From Thiotrichales bacterium (GTDB lineage: Bacteria; Pseudomonadota; Gammaproteobacteria; Beggiatoales; Beggiatoaceae): a stretch of DNA of 64,000 nucleotides. The number at the start of each line of letters is the position of its first letter. Within the stretch, counting starts at the first letter, position 1. The stretch is from contig JADGEH010000016.1 in the NCBI GenBank assembly GCA_016744475.1, forward strand, positions 1 through 64,000. The letters are read 5' to 3'. The notes below the pieces were generated by a model. The model was not told the origin of the DNA, searched no databases, and was given only the letters and a program-made list of their open reading frames with translations. Below are positions 1-8,539 of the stretch, piece by piece. A program made the translations under genes and the position numbers.

Positions 1-129
1 ACTGCTCGTATACAGTCTGCTTTTAGGGGCTTTTTCTGAAATATCCATACTTCAGAACTTTAACATAATAGATATCAAATGGGTTCTATAGGCTCTTAAT
101 CCAGTAGCACTGAAATATTATCCCTATCG

Positions 130-453
130 GTACTGACCGCAACGCGGTCAAGATGGCATTCCCATGCGGCGTATGGGAACGAGTTAAAGGGTTTTTAGCC
201 CCAACGGGGCGGCATCCCTATAGCCCAGGGCAACGCCCTGGGTTCGGTCGATGATACCGACCCAGCCCTGAAAGGGCGCAATAAAAGGTGGTATGGCTTT
301 TTATGTCGCCCTTTCAGGGCTGAGTCTCTTCTATCCGTTTAACCCAGGGCGTTGCCCTAGGCTATAGAGATGACGCCCCTTTGGGGCTTCACTGAATGGC
401 AGTGATGCGCCGCATGGGAATGCCGTCTTGACCACGTTGCGGTCAATACCACT
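130..453. repeat. compound inverted-repeat element of stacked palindromes
   Basis: The left part (about 130-171) and right part (about 408-453) are near-perfect reverse complements over roughly 42 bases. Between them, smaller palindromes occur in mirrored order: gccccaacggggc on the left against gcccctttggggc on the right, cccagggcaacgccctggg against cccagggcgttgcccta, and agccctgaaagggcg against cgccctttcagggct. The centre of symmetry is near 290. No convincing coding frame crosses it. Such GC-rich palindromes resemble dispersed REP-like repeats of environmental bacteria. The element lies just downstream of pilR. Confidence 0.85.
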
Positions 454-464
454 TAAAACGAACG

Positions 465-500
465 CATAAAAAAACCGAGCCTAGGCTCGGTTTTTTTATG
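465..500. terminator. bidirectional intrinsic terminator downstream of pilR
   Basis: This is a perfect 16-bp inverted repeat with a four-base loop (ctag). Its arms end in runs of seven A or T on either side, so it can act as a Rho-independent terminator in both directions. It lies 11 bases past the pilR stop codon on the minus strand. Confidence 0.9.
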
Positions 501-511
501 TGCTTTATCTC

Positions 512-1879
512 TCATTCCTCGTCATGCGGCGGTTTTTCCAAATTAAGTTTTTTTAGACGATAGCGCAGGGTGCTAAACGTCAGTCCCAATAACTTGGCAG
601 CACGGGTCTTGTTCCATTGGGTTTTTTCTAATGCCTGCAAGATGGTTTCTTTTTCTACATTGTCTAGCAAGGGGTCTAACGAGGCGGGAACGGTGCTGTT
701 GTGGAGTTGCATTTTGATCGCACCTTGGCTGGGTAGTTGTAAGTCATCGCACAGAATGCGTCGGTCTTCGCACAAGGTCATGGCGCGTTCTAAGATGTTT
801 TCGAGTTCTCGCACATTGCCAGGAAAATGATAAGTTTTCAGCATATCCATTGCTTCGCGGCTCACTTCAGGCATTTGGCTGCCGGGCAGCGGAGCGCTTT
901 GTTGGTATAACTGGATGAGAATGTGTTTAACCAAGGCAGGAATGTCTTCTTCTCGTTCACGTAAAGGCGGCACGCGGACTTCAATCACATTGATCCGGTA
1001 AAACAAATCTTGACGGAATTTACCTTCATCCACCAAGCGCCCTAAGTCTTTGTGGGTGGCACTTAAAATACGCACATCGACATGACTTTCTTTATGCGAA
1101 CCCACAGGGCGAATGCGTTTTTCTTGAATCGCACGTAGCAGCTTCACTTGCATGTCTAAGGGAAGATCGGCAATTTCATCTAAAAATAGAGTGCCGCCTT
1201 GTGCGGCTTGAAACAAACCGAGCTTATCGCTAATAGCTCCCGTAAAACTGCCTTTTTTGTGTCCAAAAAACTCACTTTCCATGAGTTCTCGCGGGATAGC
1301 CCCACAGTTGACAGGCACAAAGGCTTTATCGGTGCGCGCACCTTGGGCGTGAATCATTCGAGCCACCAGTTCTTTACCCGTGCCCGATTCGCCACTGATG
1401 TAAGCCGGGGCTTGGCTGCGTGCGAGTTTTTGAATGGTCTTGCGTAGCTCCAGCATGGGCGGGGATTGCCCGATCATGTTGGGTTCATGGCTATTTTTTT
1501 GTGTGGGAATACGTAGCGCACTGCTGACGATATTGCGCAAATGTTGCAGGTCTACAGGTTTGGATATGAAGTCAAAAGCGCCGCTTTTCAGGGCGTTGAT
1601 GGCTGAATCCATATTGCCGTAAGCGGTGATCATGGCCACGGGGACATCGGGATGATGGCGTTGAATATATTGAATCAGTTCCATGCCATCCCCATCCGGC
1701 AAGCGCATATCGGTCAAGCAAATGTCGATGCGGTGTTCTTGAAAACGCGCCCGCGCTTGTTTTAAGTTTTCCGCCACCACGCATTTGAACGGCGGGTTCA
1801 TGCGTTCTAAGCTCATGCTTAAGGTGGCTAGAATCGCAGGTTCATCATCGACGATTAAACAACAATGTGAAGTCATCAT
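512..1879 (-). CDS. pilR: PilR-type sigma-54-dependent response regulator
   Basis: NtrC-family regulator that activates RNA polymerase sigma-54 promoters, classically that of the type IV pilin gene, on phosphorylation by PilS. The receiver domain (residues about 5-120) carries the acidic pair D11-D12 and phosphoacceptor D57 (LTDMRLPDGDG). The central AAA+ domain has Walker A GESGTGKE and the sigma-54 contact loop as GSFTGA, where the usual form is GAFTGA. The C-terminal Fis-type helix-turn-helix reads NKTRAAKLLGLTFSTLRYRL. Length, 455 residues, is normal. Two adjacent ATG codons open the frame and either may be used. pilS lies 90 bases upstream on the same strand, which supports PilR over other NtrC relatives. 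Confidence 0.9.
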   Translation of the reverse strand: MMTSHCCLIVDDEPAILATLSMSLERMNPPFKCVVAENLKQARARFQEHRIDICLTDMRLPDGDGMELIQYIQRHHPDVPVAMITAYGNMDSAINALKSGAFDFISKPVDLQHLRNIVSSALRIPTQKNSHEPNMIGQSPPMLELRKTIQKLARSQAPAYISGESGTGKELVARMIHAQGARTDKAFVPVNCGAIPRELMESEFFGHKKGSFTGAISDKLGLFQAAQGGTLFLDEIADLPLDMQVKLLRAIQEKRIRPVGSHKESHVDVRILSATHKDLGRLVDEGKFRQDLFYRINVIEVRVPPLREREEDIPALVKHILIQLYQQSAPLPGSQMPEVSREAMDMLKTYHFPGNVRELENILERAMTLCEDRRILCDDLQLPSQGAIKMQLHNSTVPASLDPLLDNVEKETILQALEKTQWNKTRAAKLLGLTFSTLRYRLKKLNLEKPPHDEE

Positions 1880-1969
1880 AATTATCCATTTAACTCACGT
1901 TACGCGGTCTGCGCGAAACGAACAACAATGTCTCGCCTTTGCAGCCGATGAATATCTCTACCCGTCTAC

Positions 1970-3604
1970 TTAATGGTCTTTATCAGGCACACTAAAATGT
2001 AGGCGAAAACAACAACCTTCAGGACTGTTACGCAATAAATGCAGGGTGGCTCGGTTATTTGCACACATTTCTCGTGCGAGATATAAGCCTAAACCTGTGC
2101 CTTGTGGATCCGTCGTGAAAAACGGCTCAAACACTTGTTTGAATACCTCTTCACTCATGCCTAGCCCATAATCTTGAATATCTAAAAAAGGCCGCAGAGA
2201 TTCTGCGTGCATTCCAATAATTAAACGTAAGGCGGGCTGTCCAGTGCTGTAACGCAAAGCATTCTCACATACATTCCAGACACATTGGTGTAATTGTGTG
2301 GGATCAAAACAGATTTTGATGTTTTGTTGTTGGGGTTCGATGAGAATATGTGTCGCGTCTAAGCCACGTTGCAATAATAATTCTTCTACAAAGGTCTCTA
2401 CCCACGGATGTAACTCTAAGACTTGCAAGTTAGGTTCGCGTTGCCGACTGAGTTGCAACACGTTTTCTACAATGCTGTTCACTCGTTGGCAATGATCCAC
2501 CACAATAGTGGCTAGATGTGCGTCATTGGGCTGTAATTCTGGAGATTCTTGTAGCAATTGTCCCGCTTGGCTGATGGCGGCTAAAGGGTTGCGTATTTCA
2601 TGCGCAATACTGGCGGTTAAGCGCCCCAGCGATTCTAATTTAAGCCGCTGTGCGCGTTGTGTGGTCAGGGTGGCATCTTCTAATAAAATTAACAGGCTCA
2701 TGGAATAACCACGGTGCAAACGCGAGAAACTCGCCATGACATCGACTTCGCCGTGTTCTGGGCGAAACAAGTGAGAGGGTGAGTGCCGCCCGCGTTTCCA
2801 TTCATTCATGGGCGAGAGTAATTCTGGCAGCAGGGCTTGCAAGGATGACTCGCGCTCGGTGGTTTGGGTTTTTCCAATCAAACGCAAAGCCGATTCATTA
2901 CAGAGTTGGATTTGATGAAAGGCATCCACCACGAGAATGCCTGAACGAATATGTTGCACAATTTGTTCATTGAGTTGCGACAAATATTCAACATGCACCC
3001 CACGTTGTTGCGCCAAGGCTTCATTGGCGCGAATACGTTGTGCCAAAGTATGCGCTAAAAAAGCAGTGGTAAAGAAAGTCGCTCCGAGTAAACCCGCTTG
3101 TGTGTAATTGGTGGAGAAAAACAAACTATTCATATCCGCCAATATACTTTCCATCAACACGGCAAGACTGGCGACGGCGGCGAAGAAAAAAGCCGTGCGG
3201 CCTTCAGTGAGCAGACTACTTCCCGCAATCGCCACTATCAACAACATGCCTAAGCCACTCTCCACTCCACCACTGGCGTGCATTAATAAGGTGATAGCGA
3301 GAATATCCGTCATACCTTGGCTTAAGACCTGTACATTTAAGGGCCACGAACGGTGATAAATGATGAGGCTAATAAACAGTGCAAAGCTCAGATAGATAAT
3401 GGCGATACCAATGTATAACTTGGGATCATAGATGCCAAAAAAATTGGGCGCGACATCCGTCATGTAAGTGATTAAAAAAACAGCGGATAAGACAATGCGG
3501 TATAGATTGAAAAACCACAGGGTTTTCCATTCTTGTTGTTCCACCGATAGGGGCTGGTGGGGTTCTGTGGGATGTAGATAAGGCGGGGAAGAAAAATGTT
3601 GCAT
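1970..3604 (-). CDS. pilS: PilS-type membrane sensor histidine kinase
   Basis: Partner kinase of the adjacent response regulator. The N-terminal region (residues about 28-190) contains about six hydrophobic segments, the usual PilS membrane domain. A PAS-like region follows (about 210-310), then the dimerisation/phosphotransfer helix with H335 in ASIAHEIRNPLAAI, and an ATPase domain with N box (CVWNVCENALRYS), G1 (DYGLGM) and G2 (GTGLGLYLAREM). All catalytic boxes look intact. It is upstream of pilR and probably cotranscribed. A hairpin repeat begins nine bases before its start codon, so its promoter must lie within or beyond that repeat. Confidence 0.9.
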   Translation of the reverse strand: MQHFSSPPYLHPTEPHQPLSVEQQEWKTLWFFNLYRIVLSAVFLITYMTDVAPNFFGIYDPKLYIGIAIIYLSFALFISLIIYHRSWPLNVQVLSQGMTDILAITLLMHASGGVESGLGMLLIVAIAGSSLLTEGRTAFFFAAVASLAVLMESILADMNSLFFSTNYTQAGLLGATFFTTAFLAHTLAQRIRANEALAQQRGVHVEYLSQLNEQIVQHIRSGILVVDAFHQIQLCNESALRLIGKTQTTERESSLQALLPELLSPMNEWKRGRHSPSHLFRPEHGEVDVMASFSRLHRGYSMSLLILLEDATLTTQRAQRLKLESLGRLTASIAHEIRNPLAAISQAGQLLQESPELQPNDAHLATIVVDHCQRVNSIVENVLQLSRQREPNLQVLELHPWVETFVEELLLQRGLDATHILIEPQQQNIKICFDPTQLHQCVWNVCENALRYSTGQPALRLIIGMHAESLRPFLDIQDYGLGMSEEVFKQVFEPFFTTDPQGTGLGLYLAREMCANNRATLHLLRNSPEGCCFRLHFSVPDKDH

Positions 3605-3612
3605 GAGCGTTT

Positions 3613-3773
3613 AGAGCCTATACGAAGATGGGGAATCGAAGCGAAAATTCGCCATTTTGAGGCAGGTTTTTCGGTTTTTTAAGGCGAATAGCGGGTTATT
3701 TAACGAAAAAAAGCGGAAAACCTGACCAAAAGGGCGGGTTTGCAGCCGATTATCCCGTTTTTGTATAGGCTCT
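3613..3773 (+). repeat. family-1 ~161-bp hairpin repeat, copy A
   Basis: Ends in agagcctatacgaa and its inverse ttcgtataggctct (here ttgtataggctct). The whole element folds back on itself as an imperfect hairpin whose apex is aatagc/gttatt, with one G-U pair. It lies between pilS and the small downstream membrane-protein gene. About 161 bp long and non-coding. Confidence 0.9.
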
Positions 3774-3781
3774 TAAGGCCC

Positions 3782-4015
3782 CTATTGCTGCGCAGCTTTT
3801 TGATGTGCGGTGCAACAATACACTTTATTGTTGTGATGCACGGCTTCAGAAGCGGGTAAATGCACGCCACAATATTCACATTGCTGCATTAACTCAGTTT
3901 TTTTCGGCGGTTTATCTAATACTTTGCGACTATTTTTTTCGGCTTGCCAACGTTTGAATAAAAACCAGGCAATCCAGATCGTCGTACCGAGAATAATTAA
4001 ACGCAATAAATTCAT
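3782..4015 (-). CDS. PP0621-family small membrane/zinc-ribbon-like protein
   Basis: A 77-residue protein with one N-terminal membrane helix (residues about 3-21) and a basic linker. The C-terminal Cys/His cluster is CEYCGVHLPASEAVHH followed by YCC and H, and could bind a metal ion. This layout matches the PP0621 family of uncharacterised gammaproteobacterial proteins, which often lie near pilS or amidase genes. Function is unknown. The family assignment is from memory of its pattern, not a search. Confidence 0.7.
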   Translation of the reverse strand: MNLLRLIILGTTIWIAWFLFKRWQAEKNSRKVLDKPPKKTELMQQCEYCGVHLPASEAVHHNNKVYCCTAHQKAAQQ

Positions 4016-4133
4016 GCTGCTTTCCTGGTGGACTGTCTGACGGAGTATTGAGCCGTAGAAGATACAGAAAATAGCGGTTGATGCGGATAAACATCAACCC
4101 GACGGTTTGGAGTGCAAGCACTCCAAACTGCCG

Positions 4134-4574
4134 TTATCTTTTCACTCGATCCGCACGCTGAGCGGCGGCTTTATCCAAAATGCCATTAATATATTTGTGA
4201 CTTTGTTCCGCACCAAAACGCTTGGCGAGTTCCACGGCTTCATTAATCACCACTTTCCACGGCACGTCTAAGCATGATTGTAGTTCATATAAACCGATGT
4301 GAAGGGCAGCATGTTCGACGGGATCAAGACGTGTTAGATCACGGTCTAGCAAAGGTTCTAAGATTGCATCGAGTTCTTTGGCTTGCTTGGGGATTTGATG
4401 CAACAATTGCAGAAAATATTCACTATCCACCCCCTGCATATCTTCTTCCTCAAAAAACTGTTGTTCGATCAAGCCTAAAGGCTGAGAACCCATGCGCCAT
4501 TGATACAAGCCCTGCAAAGCCCGTTGGCGTGCTAGGGTGCGAGGATTGGGCTTACGTGGTTTGTGTTGTGCCAC
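4134..4574 (-). CDS. nusB: transcription antitermination factor NusB
   Basis: All-helical RNA-binding protein that pairs with NusE (S10) on boxA RNA to allow antitermination on rRNA operons. Family signatures include the N-terminal ARQRALQGLYQWRMG and the C-terminal VVINEAVELAKRFGAEQSHKYINGILDK. At 146 residues it has normal length. It starts two bases after the ribH stop codon on the same strand, the widespread gammaproteobacterial ribH-nusB arrangement. Confidence 0.95.
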   Translation of the reverse strand: MAQHKPRKPNPRTLARQRALQGLYQWRMGSQPLGLIEQQFFEEEDMQGVDSEYFLQLLHQIPKQAKELDAILEPLLDRDLTRLDPVEHAALHIGLYELQSCLDVPWKVVINEAVELAKRFGAEQSHKYINGILDKAAAQRADRVKR

Positions 4575-4576
4575 GA

Positions 4577-5062
4577 TTAATTCAACTTACCTAGCAAGCT
4601 CACCATTTCCAGCGCTGATTTTGCTGCTTCTTCACCTTTATTACCTGCTTTGGTGCCCGCACGCTCAATCGCTTGGTCAATACTATCCACCGTTAAGACT
4701 CCAAACGCTACGGGTAAATCATACTGCAAACCTACCATCGCTAAGCCTTTTGCACATTCGCCTGCGACGTAATCAAAATGCGGCGTACCACCGCGAATCA
4801 CTGCCCCCACCGCAATCACGGCTGCGTATTTTTTAGAAGCCCCCAAACGTTGCGCAATCAAAGGCATTTCATAGGCTCCGGGTGCCCAAATCACGGTGAT
4901 GTTGTTCTGACTCACACCATGACGCAACAAAGTATCCATCGCGCCTTTTAGCAGGCTTTCCGTAATAAAACTATTAAAACGCCCCACGATGATAGCGAAT
5001 TGAGCATTGTTCTGAGGAGGGAGAAAATCACCTTCCAGGGTGACGTAATCAGTCATTGTCAT
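4577..5062 (-). CDS. ribH: 6,7-dimethyl-8-ribityllumazine synthase
   Basis: Condenses 5-amino-6-ribitylaminouracil with 3,4-dihydroxy-2-butanone 4-phosphate, the penultimate step of riboflavin synthesis. Recognisable motifs are [48 protein letters not shown] and [27 protein letters not shown], which together line the active site. Length 161. It is separated from ribB by 141 bases without a gene and directly precedes nusB. Confidence 0.95.
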   Translation of the reverse strand: MTMTDYVTLEGDFLPPQNNAQFAIIVGRFNSFITESLLKGAMDTLLRHGVSQNNITVIWAPGAYEMPLIAQRLGASKKYAAVIAVGAVIRGGTPHFDYVAGECAKGLAMVGLQYDLPVAFGVLTVDSIDQAIERAGTKAGNKGEEAAKSALEMVSLLGKLN

Positions 5063-5203
5063 TCCTTAAAAAAATCATCACTCACATCATCTTAAGCGTC
5101 TATACACACTCAGTGCATAAACGCCAAGAGACGTACAGTAAACTAAAACAAGCAGTAAATACTGCGCTGATATTTAAACTTGAAATATCAACCACATCAT
5201 CCA

Positions 5204-6316
5204 CTACTTATCAACGTATTCCACCACCTCCAGCCCAAAGCCAGAAATAGCATGAATTTTCTTCGGTGCGCTTAACACGCGCATTTTACGCACACCCAAA
5301 TCCGATAAAATTTGTGCGCCCAAACCAAAGGTGCGCAAATCCCAATTATGCGATTGAGAGGGCGTATCTTTACCTGCATCCTGCTGTGCATAGTGCAGAA
5401 TACGCGATACTAACTGGCGCGGCCGCTCGCGCTGATGCAGAACCACCGCCACGCCGCTGTCCGCTTTAGCAATGCGACTCAGCACATCATTTAACGGCCA
5501 GCCACAATCCCCGCGTAAGCTACTGGTCAAATCGCATAAAGTGTTTTGCAAATGCACCCGCACTAAAGTGGGTTCATCACCACGAATATCCCCTTTCACC
5601 AAAGCCAGATGCACCGCATCTTCAATCGCATCCTGATAAGCGTGTAAAGTAAATTCACCAAATTCTGTTGACAATTGACAACTAGCGACTTGCTCTACGG
5701 CTTTTTCATTATTAATCCGAAAATGAATTAAATCTGCAATCGTACCGATTTTAATGTTGTGTTCTTCAGCGAACTTTTCCAAATCAGCACGACGCGCCAT
5801 CGTGCCATCGTCATTGAGGATTTCGACAATCACCGAAGCCGGTTCTAAACCCGCTAATCGAGCCAGATCACAGCCTGCTTCAGTGTGCCCAGCACGACGT
5901 AACACGCCACCCGGTTGCGCCATTAAAGGAAAAATATGTCCGGGCTGGACTAAATCCGAAGGCTTCGCATTCGCCGCCACCGCTGCACGCACCGTGATGG
6001 CACGATCTGCTGCGGAAATCCCCGTGGTCACGCCCTCAGCCGCCTCAATAGACACCGTAAAATTAGTCGAATGAGAACTATTGTTATCATTCACCATCAG
6101 CGGCAATTGCAACTGCTTACAACGCGAAGGGGTCAGTGTTAAACAAATCAATCCACGCCCATAACGCGCCATAAAGTTAATGTCTTCAGGGCGCACTTGT
6201 GAGGCCGCCATGATCAAATCGCCTTCGTTTTCACGGTCTTCATCATCCATGATGATAACCATCTTACCCTGGCGAATATCGTTAATAATGTCTTCAGTTG
6301 TGTTTAATGTCATCAC
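5204..6316 (-). CDS. ribB: 3,4-dihydroxy-2-butanone 4-phosphate synthase with degenerate GTP cyclohydrolase II-like domain
   Basis: The N-terminal half (residues 1-200) is a complete DHBP synthase, with the metal and substrate loop [15 protein letters not shown] and [17 protein letters not shown]. The C-terminal half (about 210-370) has the GTP cyclohydrolase II fold but lacks key zinc ligands. In the segment aligning with the canonical H-S-E-C motif and the C-D-C-G motif, the three cysteines are N258, G269 and C271. Only one of three remains, so cyclohydrolase activity is unlikely. This matches the RibBX class of proteobacterial fusions. Its start overlaps the end of ribE by four bases. A separate ribA would have to lie elsewhere. 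Confidence 0.9.
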   Translation of the reverse strand: MMTLNTTEDIINDIRQGKMVIIMDDEDRENEGDLIMAASQVRPEDINFMARYGRGLICLTLTPSRCKQLQLPLMVNDNNSSHSTNFTVSIEAAEGVTTGISAADRAITVRAAVAANAKPSDLVQPGHIFPLMAQPGGVLRRAGHTEAGCDLARLAGLEPASVIVEILNDDGTMARRADLEKFAEEHNIKIGTIADLIHFRINNEKAVEQVASCQLSTEFGEFTLHAYQDAIEDAVHLALVKGDIRGDEPTLVRVHLQNTLCDLTSSLRGDCGWPLNDVLSRIAKADSGVAVVLHQRERPRQLVSRILHYAQQDAGKDTPSQSHNWDLRTFGLGAQILSDLGVRKMRVLSAPKKIHAISGFGLEVVEYVDK

Positions 6317-6978
6317 AAAAAACCATGTTTAGCCAAAAAGGCTTCTGTAATACTGGGCGCGGGTTTGTTTTCATTATCAACACCTAACAAACGTTCCAGA
6401 TACCGCGCCACCAAGTCCACCTCTAGATTGACAGACTGCCCAACTTGAGCCGCTGCCAAAGTGGTCTCTTGTAAAGTATGGGGTACAATGTTTAATTCAA
6501 ACAAACAGGCCGAATTTTCATCACGTAAAGCATTGACCGTCAAACTGATGCCATCGACACAAATAGACCCTTTACGTGAAATATACCGCGCCAATGCTTG
6601 CGGTGCTTGCACTGTCAATTGAATCGAACGCCCCACTGTACGCTTATCCTGAATCACGCCCAAGCCATCCACATGACCACTAACCAAATGTCCGCCTAAG
6701 CGCGTGCTCAGGGTGAGGGCTTTTTCCAAGTTGACCACACCGCCTACATCCAGTTGACCCAAAGTGGTATGTGCCAGAGTTTCTGCCGACACATCCGCTT
6801 TAAAGCCATCACCTGGCAATTCAACTGCCGTCAAACACACCCCATTCACCGCAATGCTATCGCCTAACTGCACATCGTCTAAATCCAGTGGTCCCGTGTG
6901 TACGTACAAGCGAACATCACTAGCGCTCTGGTTAAATGCCGCGACATGACCAACGGCTTGAATAATACCTGTAAACAT
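6313..6978 (-). CDS. ribE: riboflavin synthase, alpha subunit
   Basis: Dismutates two 6,7-dimethyl-8-ribityllumazine molecules to riboflavin. It has the start [10 protein letters not shown] and two homologous lumazine-binding barrels, each with a VNGVCLT or VDGISLTVN-type motif and a [11 protein letters not shown] or equivalent turn. Length 221 is usual. First gene of the ribE-ribB-ribH-nusB run. I looked upstream for an FMN riboswitch and saw none. Confidence 0.95.
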   Translation of the reverse strand: MFTGIIQAVGHVAAFNQSASDVRLYVHTGPLDLDDVQLGDSIAVNGVCLTAVELPGDGFKADVSAETLAHTTLGQLDVGGVVNLEKALTLSTRLGGHLVSGHVDGLGVIQDKRTVGRSIQLTVQAPQALARYISRKGSICVDGISLTVNALRDENSACLFELNIVPHTLQETTLAAAQVGQSVNLEVDLVARYLERLLGVDNENKPAPSITEAFLAKHGFL

Positions 6979-7339
6979 ATGGGTCTCTCATTTTTTGCTG
7001 TGCCACGCCTGTCAATAGACTTGTTGCAACAAGTCTAATATCAACACAGACCGTTTAAACCGACCGTCTTTATAACGCTTCCCTCTATATTTTGCCTATC
7101 CAAATGATGAATACCCTAAATATTTTTTAGGGTCTTAGACTAAGTTTTATTAATTTGGGTATAATCTGCGGTTTTGCTGCAACGCAACACGCTGTTGCAG
7201 TGTTTATCATAAATATAAGGTGTTTGAGTCGTTCTACCGTCAGAAGAAGCAAAGCCCCATCGGCTATCACCTCTGTTTTTCAACAACCCGTGATGCTTTT
7301 TCAGGCCAAGACATGTCCCACACAGCTTATAACCACAAT
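6979..7339. other. gene-free stretch upstream of ribE with short palindromes
   Basis: No coding frame looks real here. The stretch holds the 20-bp palindrome at 7017-7036 and a hairpin ctgcaac/gttgcag near 7176-7200. Divergent promoters for ribE (minus) and the ndk side (plus) may lie here, but none is clear. Confidence 0.5.
7017..7036. repeat. minimal palindrome: two family-2 ends joined
   Basis: A perfect 20-bp palindrome made of the 10-base end of the family-2 repeat (agacttgttg) joined directly to its reverse complement, with no internal sequence. A near-identical relic lies at 28558-28577. Confidence 0.8.
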
Positions 7340-7500
7340 AGACTTGTTGCGAGGGGTCAACATCGTAGCGAAAAGGTGTGGTTTTGAGGCGATTTTTTCG
7401 GTTTTTTGAGGCGAATAACGGGTTATTTGTTGAGAAAAAGCGGAAAAACAGGCCAAAATCCACGCTTTTGCAGTCGATGAATGCCCCTTGCAACAAGTCT
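7340..7500 (+). repeat. family-2 161-bp hairpin repeat, full copy
   Basis: Bounded by agacttgttgc and gcaacaagtct. Its interior shares the family-1 plan: gcgaaaa, a T-rich arm, gaggcgaataac-gg-gttatt at the apex, an A-rich arm and tttgcagtcgat. The apical stem has A-T where family 1 has G-C, a compensatory change. It abuts a family-1 copy with a single intervening base. Confidence 0.9.
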
Positions 7501-7501
7501 A

Positions 7502-7662
7502 AGAGCCTATACGAAGATGGGGAATCGAAGCGAAAATTCGCCATTTTGAGGCGGGTTTTTCGGTTTTTTAAGGCGAATAGCACGCTATTTAACGAAAAAA
7601 AGCGGAAAACCTGACCAAAAGGGCGGATTTGCAGCCGATTATCCCATTTTCGTATAGGCTCT
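7502..7662 (+). repeat. family-1 161-bp hairpin repeat, copy B
   Basis: Complete copy with both agagcctatacga termini and apical stem aatagc-ac-gctatt. Its right end stops 24 bases before the ndk start codon, so the ndk promoter probably lies inside the repeat. Confidence 0.9.
7629..7658 (+). promoter_or_regulatory. possible repeat-borne sigma-70-type promoter for ndk
   Basis: ttgcag and tataGG-type hexamers separated by 18 bases lie in the right end of repeat copy B, about 30 bases before the ndk ATG. The same spacing recurs in other copies. The -10 match is imperfect, so this is a prediction from pattern only. Confidence 0.4.
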
Positions 7663-7686
7663 AATACTCAATAAAGGAGTTTTTTG

Positions 7687-8118
7687 ATGTCTGTTGAACG
7701 TACCCTGTCCATTATTAAACCTGATGCTGTGGCTCAAAATGTCATTGGCGAGATTTATAGCCGTTTTGAAAATGCGGGTTTAAAAGTGATTGCAGCCAAA
7801 ATGTTACATTTAAGCCGTGAAAAAGCCGAAGGTTTTTATGCCGTACACAAAGAACGCCCGTTTTTTAATGATTTAGTTGAATTCATGATGTCAGGGCCTG
7901 TCATGGTACAAGCTTTAGAAGGCACTGATGCTATTGCAAAAAACCGCGAATTGATGGGAGCCACTAACCCCAAAGAGGCTGAATTAGGTACGATCCGTTC
8001 TGATTTTGCAGAAGCAGTGGATGAAAATGCAGTACATGGCTCAGATGCCCCTGAGACCGCAAAAGTTGAAATAGCTTATTTCTTCACTGAAGAAGAATTG
8101 TGTCCACGTACTCGCTAA
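7687..8118 (+). CDS. ndk: nucleoside diphosphate kinase
   Basis: Transfers the gamma phosphate of ATP to nucleoside diphosphates through a phosphohistidine. The active-site motif [12 protein letters not shown] contains the catalytic histidine, and the start [14 protein letters not shown] is classic. The ATG at 7687 is preferred over a TTG three bases earlier because it follows aaggag at a good distance and gives the standard 143-residue length. Monocistronic, with a hairpin terminator after it. Confidence 0.97.
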   Translation: MSVERTLSIIKPDAVAQNVIGEIYSRFENAGLKVIAAKMLHLSREKAEGFYAVHKERPFFNDLVEFMMSGPVMVQALEGTDAIAKNRELMGATNPKEAELGTIRSDFAEAVDENAVHGSDAPETAKVEIAYFFTEEELCPRTR

Positions 8119-8181
8119 GCGTTCAAGTTTCAAATACTCAAGTGGAATGATACCTATACAATGCGTATCTAACTTGAACTG

Positions 8182-8220
8182 TGGAGAACAAGCCCATGAA
8201 GCCTGTTCTCCAGTTTATTT
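8182..8220 (+). terminator. intrinsic terminator after ndk
   Basis: tggagaacaagc (8182-8193) pairs with gcctgttctcca (8201-8212) with one mismatch, followed by gtttattt. It lies about 60 bases after the ndk stop codon. Confidence 0.8.
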
Positions 8221-8463
8221 GAATTCGTGTATAAGTAGGCTGTAGTTATCCACAAAAACCATCAGTACTTTATTTTGCCCATTTTTTGCAGTTATACTGC
8301 GAACGCCTTTCAGGCACGCCCAGTTTTACTGAGGCTCAAACCGAAACATTGACGTACATACCGCCCTTCAAGTGTCTTCTGCATTCGCCCAACGCTGACA
8401 CTCGTACAAGTTTTAGTGAGTCATATACTTATTTTCTAAAATGAGTATGTTCTAAACAATCAC
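8221..8463. other. gene-free stretch upstream of the M23 peptidase
   Basis: No plausible gene, RNA gene or known repeat was seen. One short palindrome, gcagt-tat-actgc, lies near 8289-8301. Confidence 0.4.
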
Positions 8464-8492
8464 TTGTCAAATATAAGCGTTTCGGGTATTTT
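8464..8492 (+). promoter_or_regulatory. predicted sigma-70-type promoter of the M23 peptidase gene
   Basis: ttgtca (8464-8469) and tatttt (8487-8492) are separated by the optimal 17 bases. A start site near 8499 would begin the transcript exactly at the hairpin that covers the ribosome-binding site. Confidence 0.5.
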
Positions 8493-8499
8493 AGCGCCT

Positions 8500-8534
8500 C
8501 TCCAAATTGATTTGCATTTTAGGAAAATTTGGAG
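8500..8534 (+). promoter_or_regulatory. 5' UTR hairpin that pairs with the ribosome-binding site
   Basis: ctccaaatt (8500-8508) is complementary to aatttggag (8526-8534). The right arm contains most of the ggagg ribosome-binding site (8531-8535) of the gene starting at 8540. In the folded form the site is occluded, so translation may be controlled by melting or by a ligand. Confidence 0.55.
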
Positions 8535-8539
8535 GAACA

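Noticed and set aside
6979-7340. FMN riboswitch upstream of ribE
   Set aside because: The conserved RFN core sequences are not visible on the minus strand.
7140-7614. Long overlapping frames on both strands (up to 147 residues) between ribE and ndk
   Set aside because: They consist mainly of the type-1 and type-2 repeats; similar peptides arise wherever a repeat occurs, and no ribosome-binding sites precede them.
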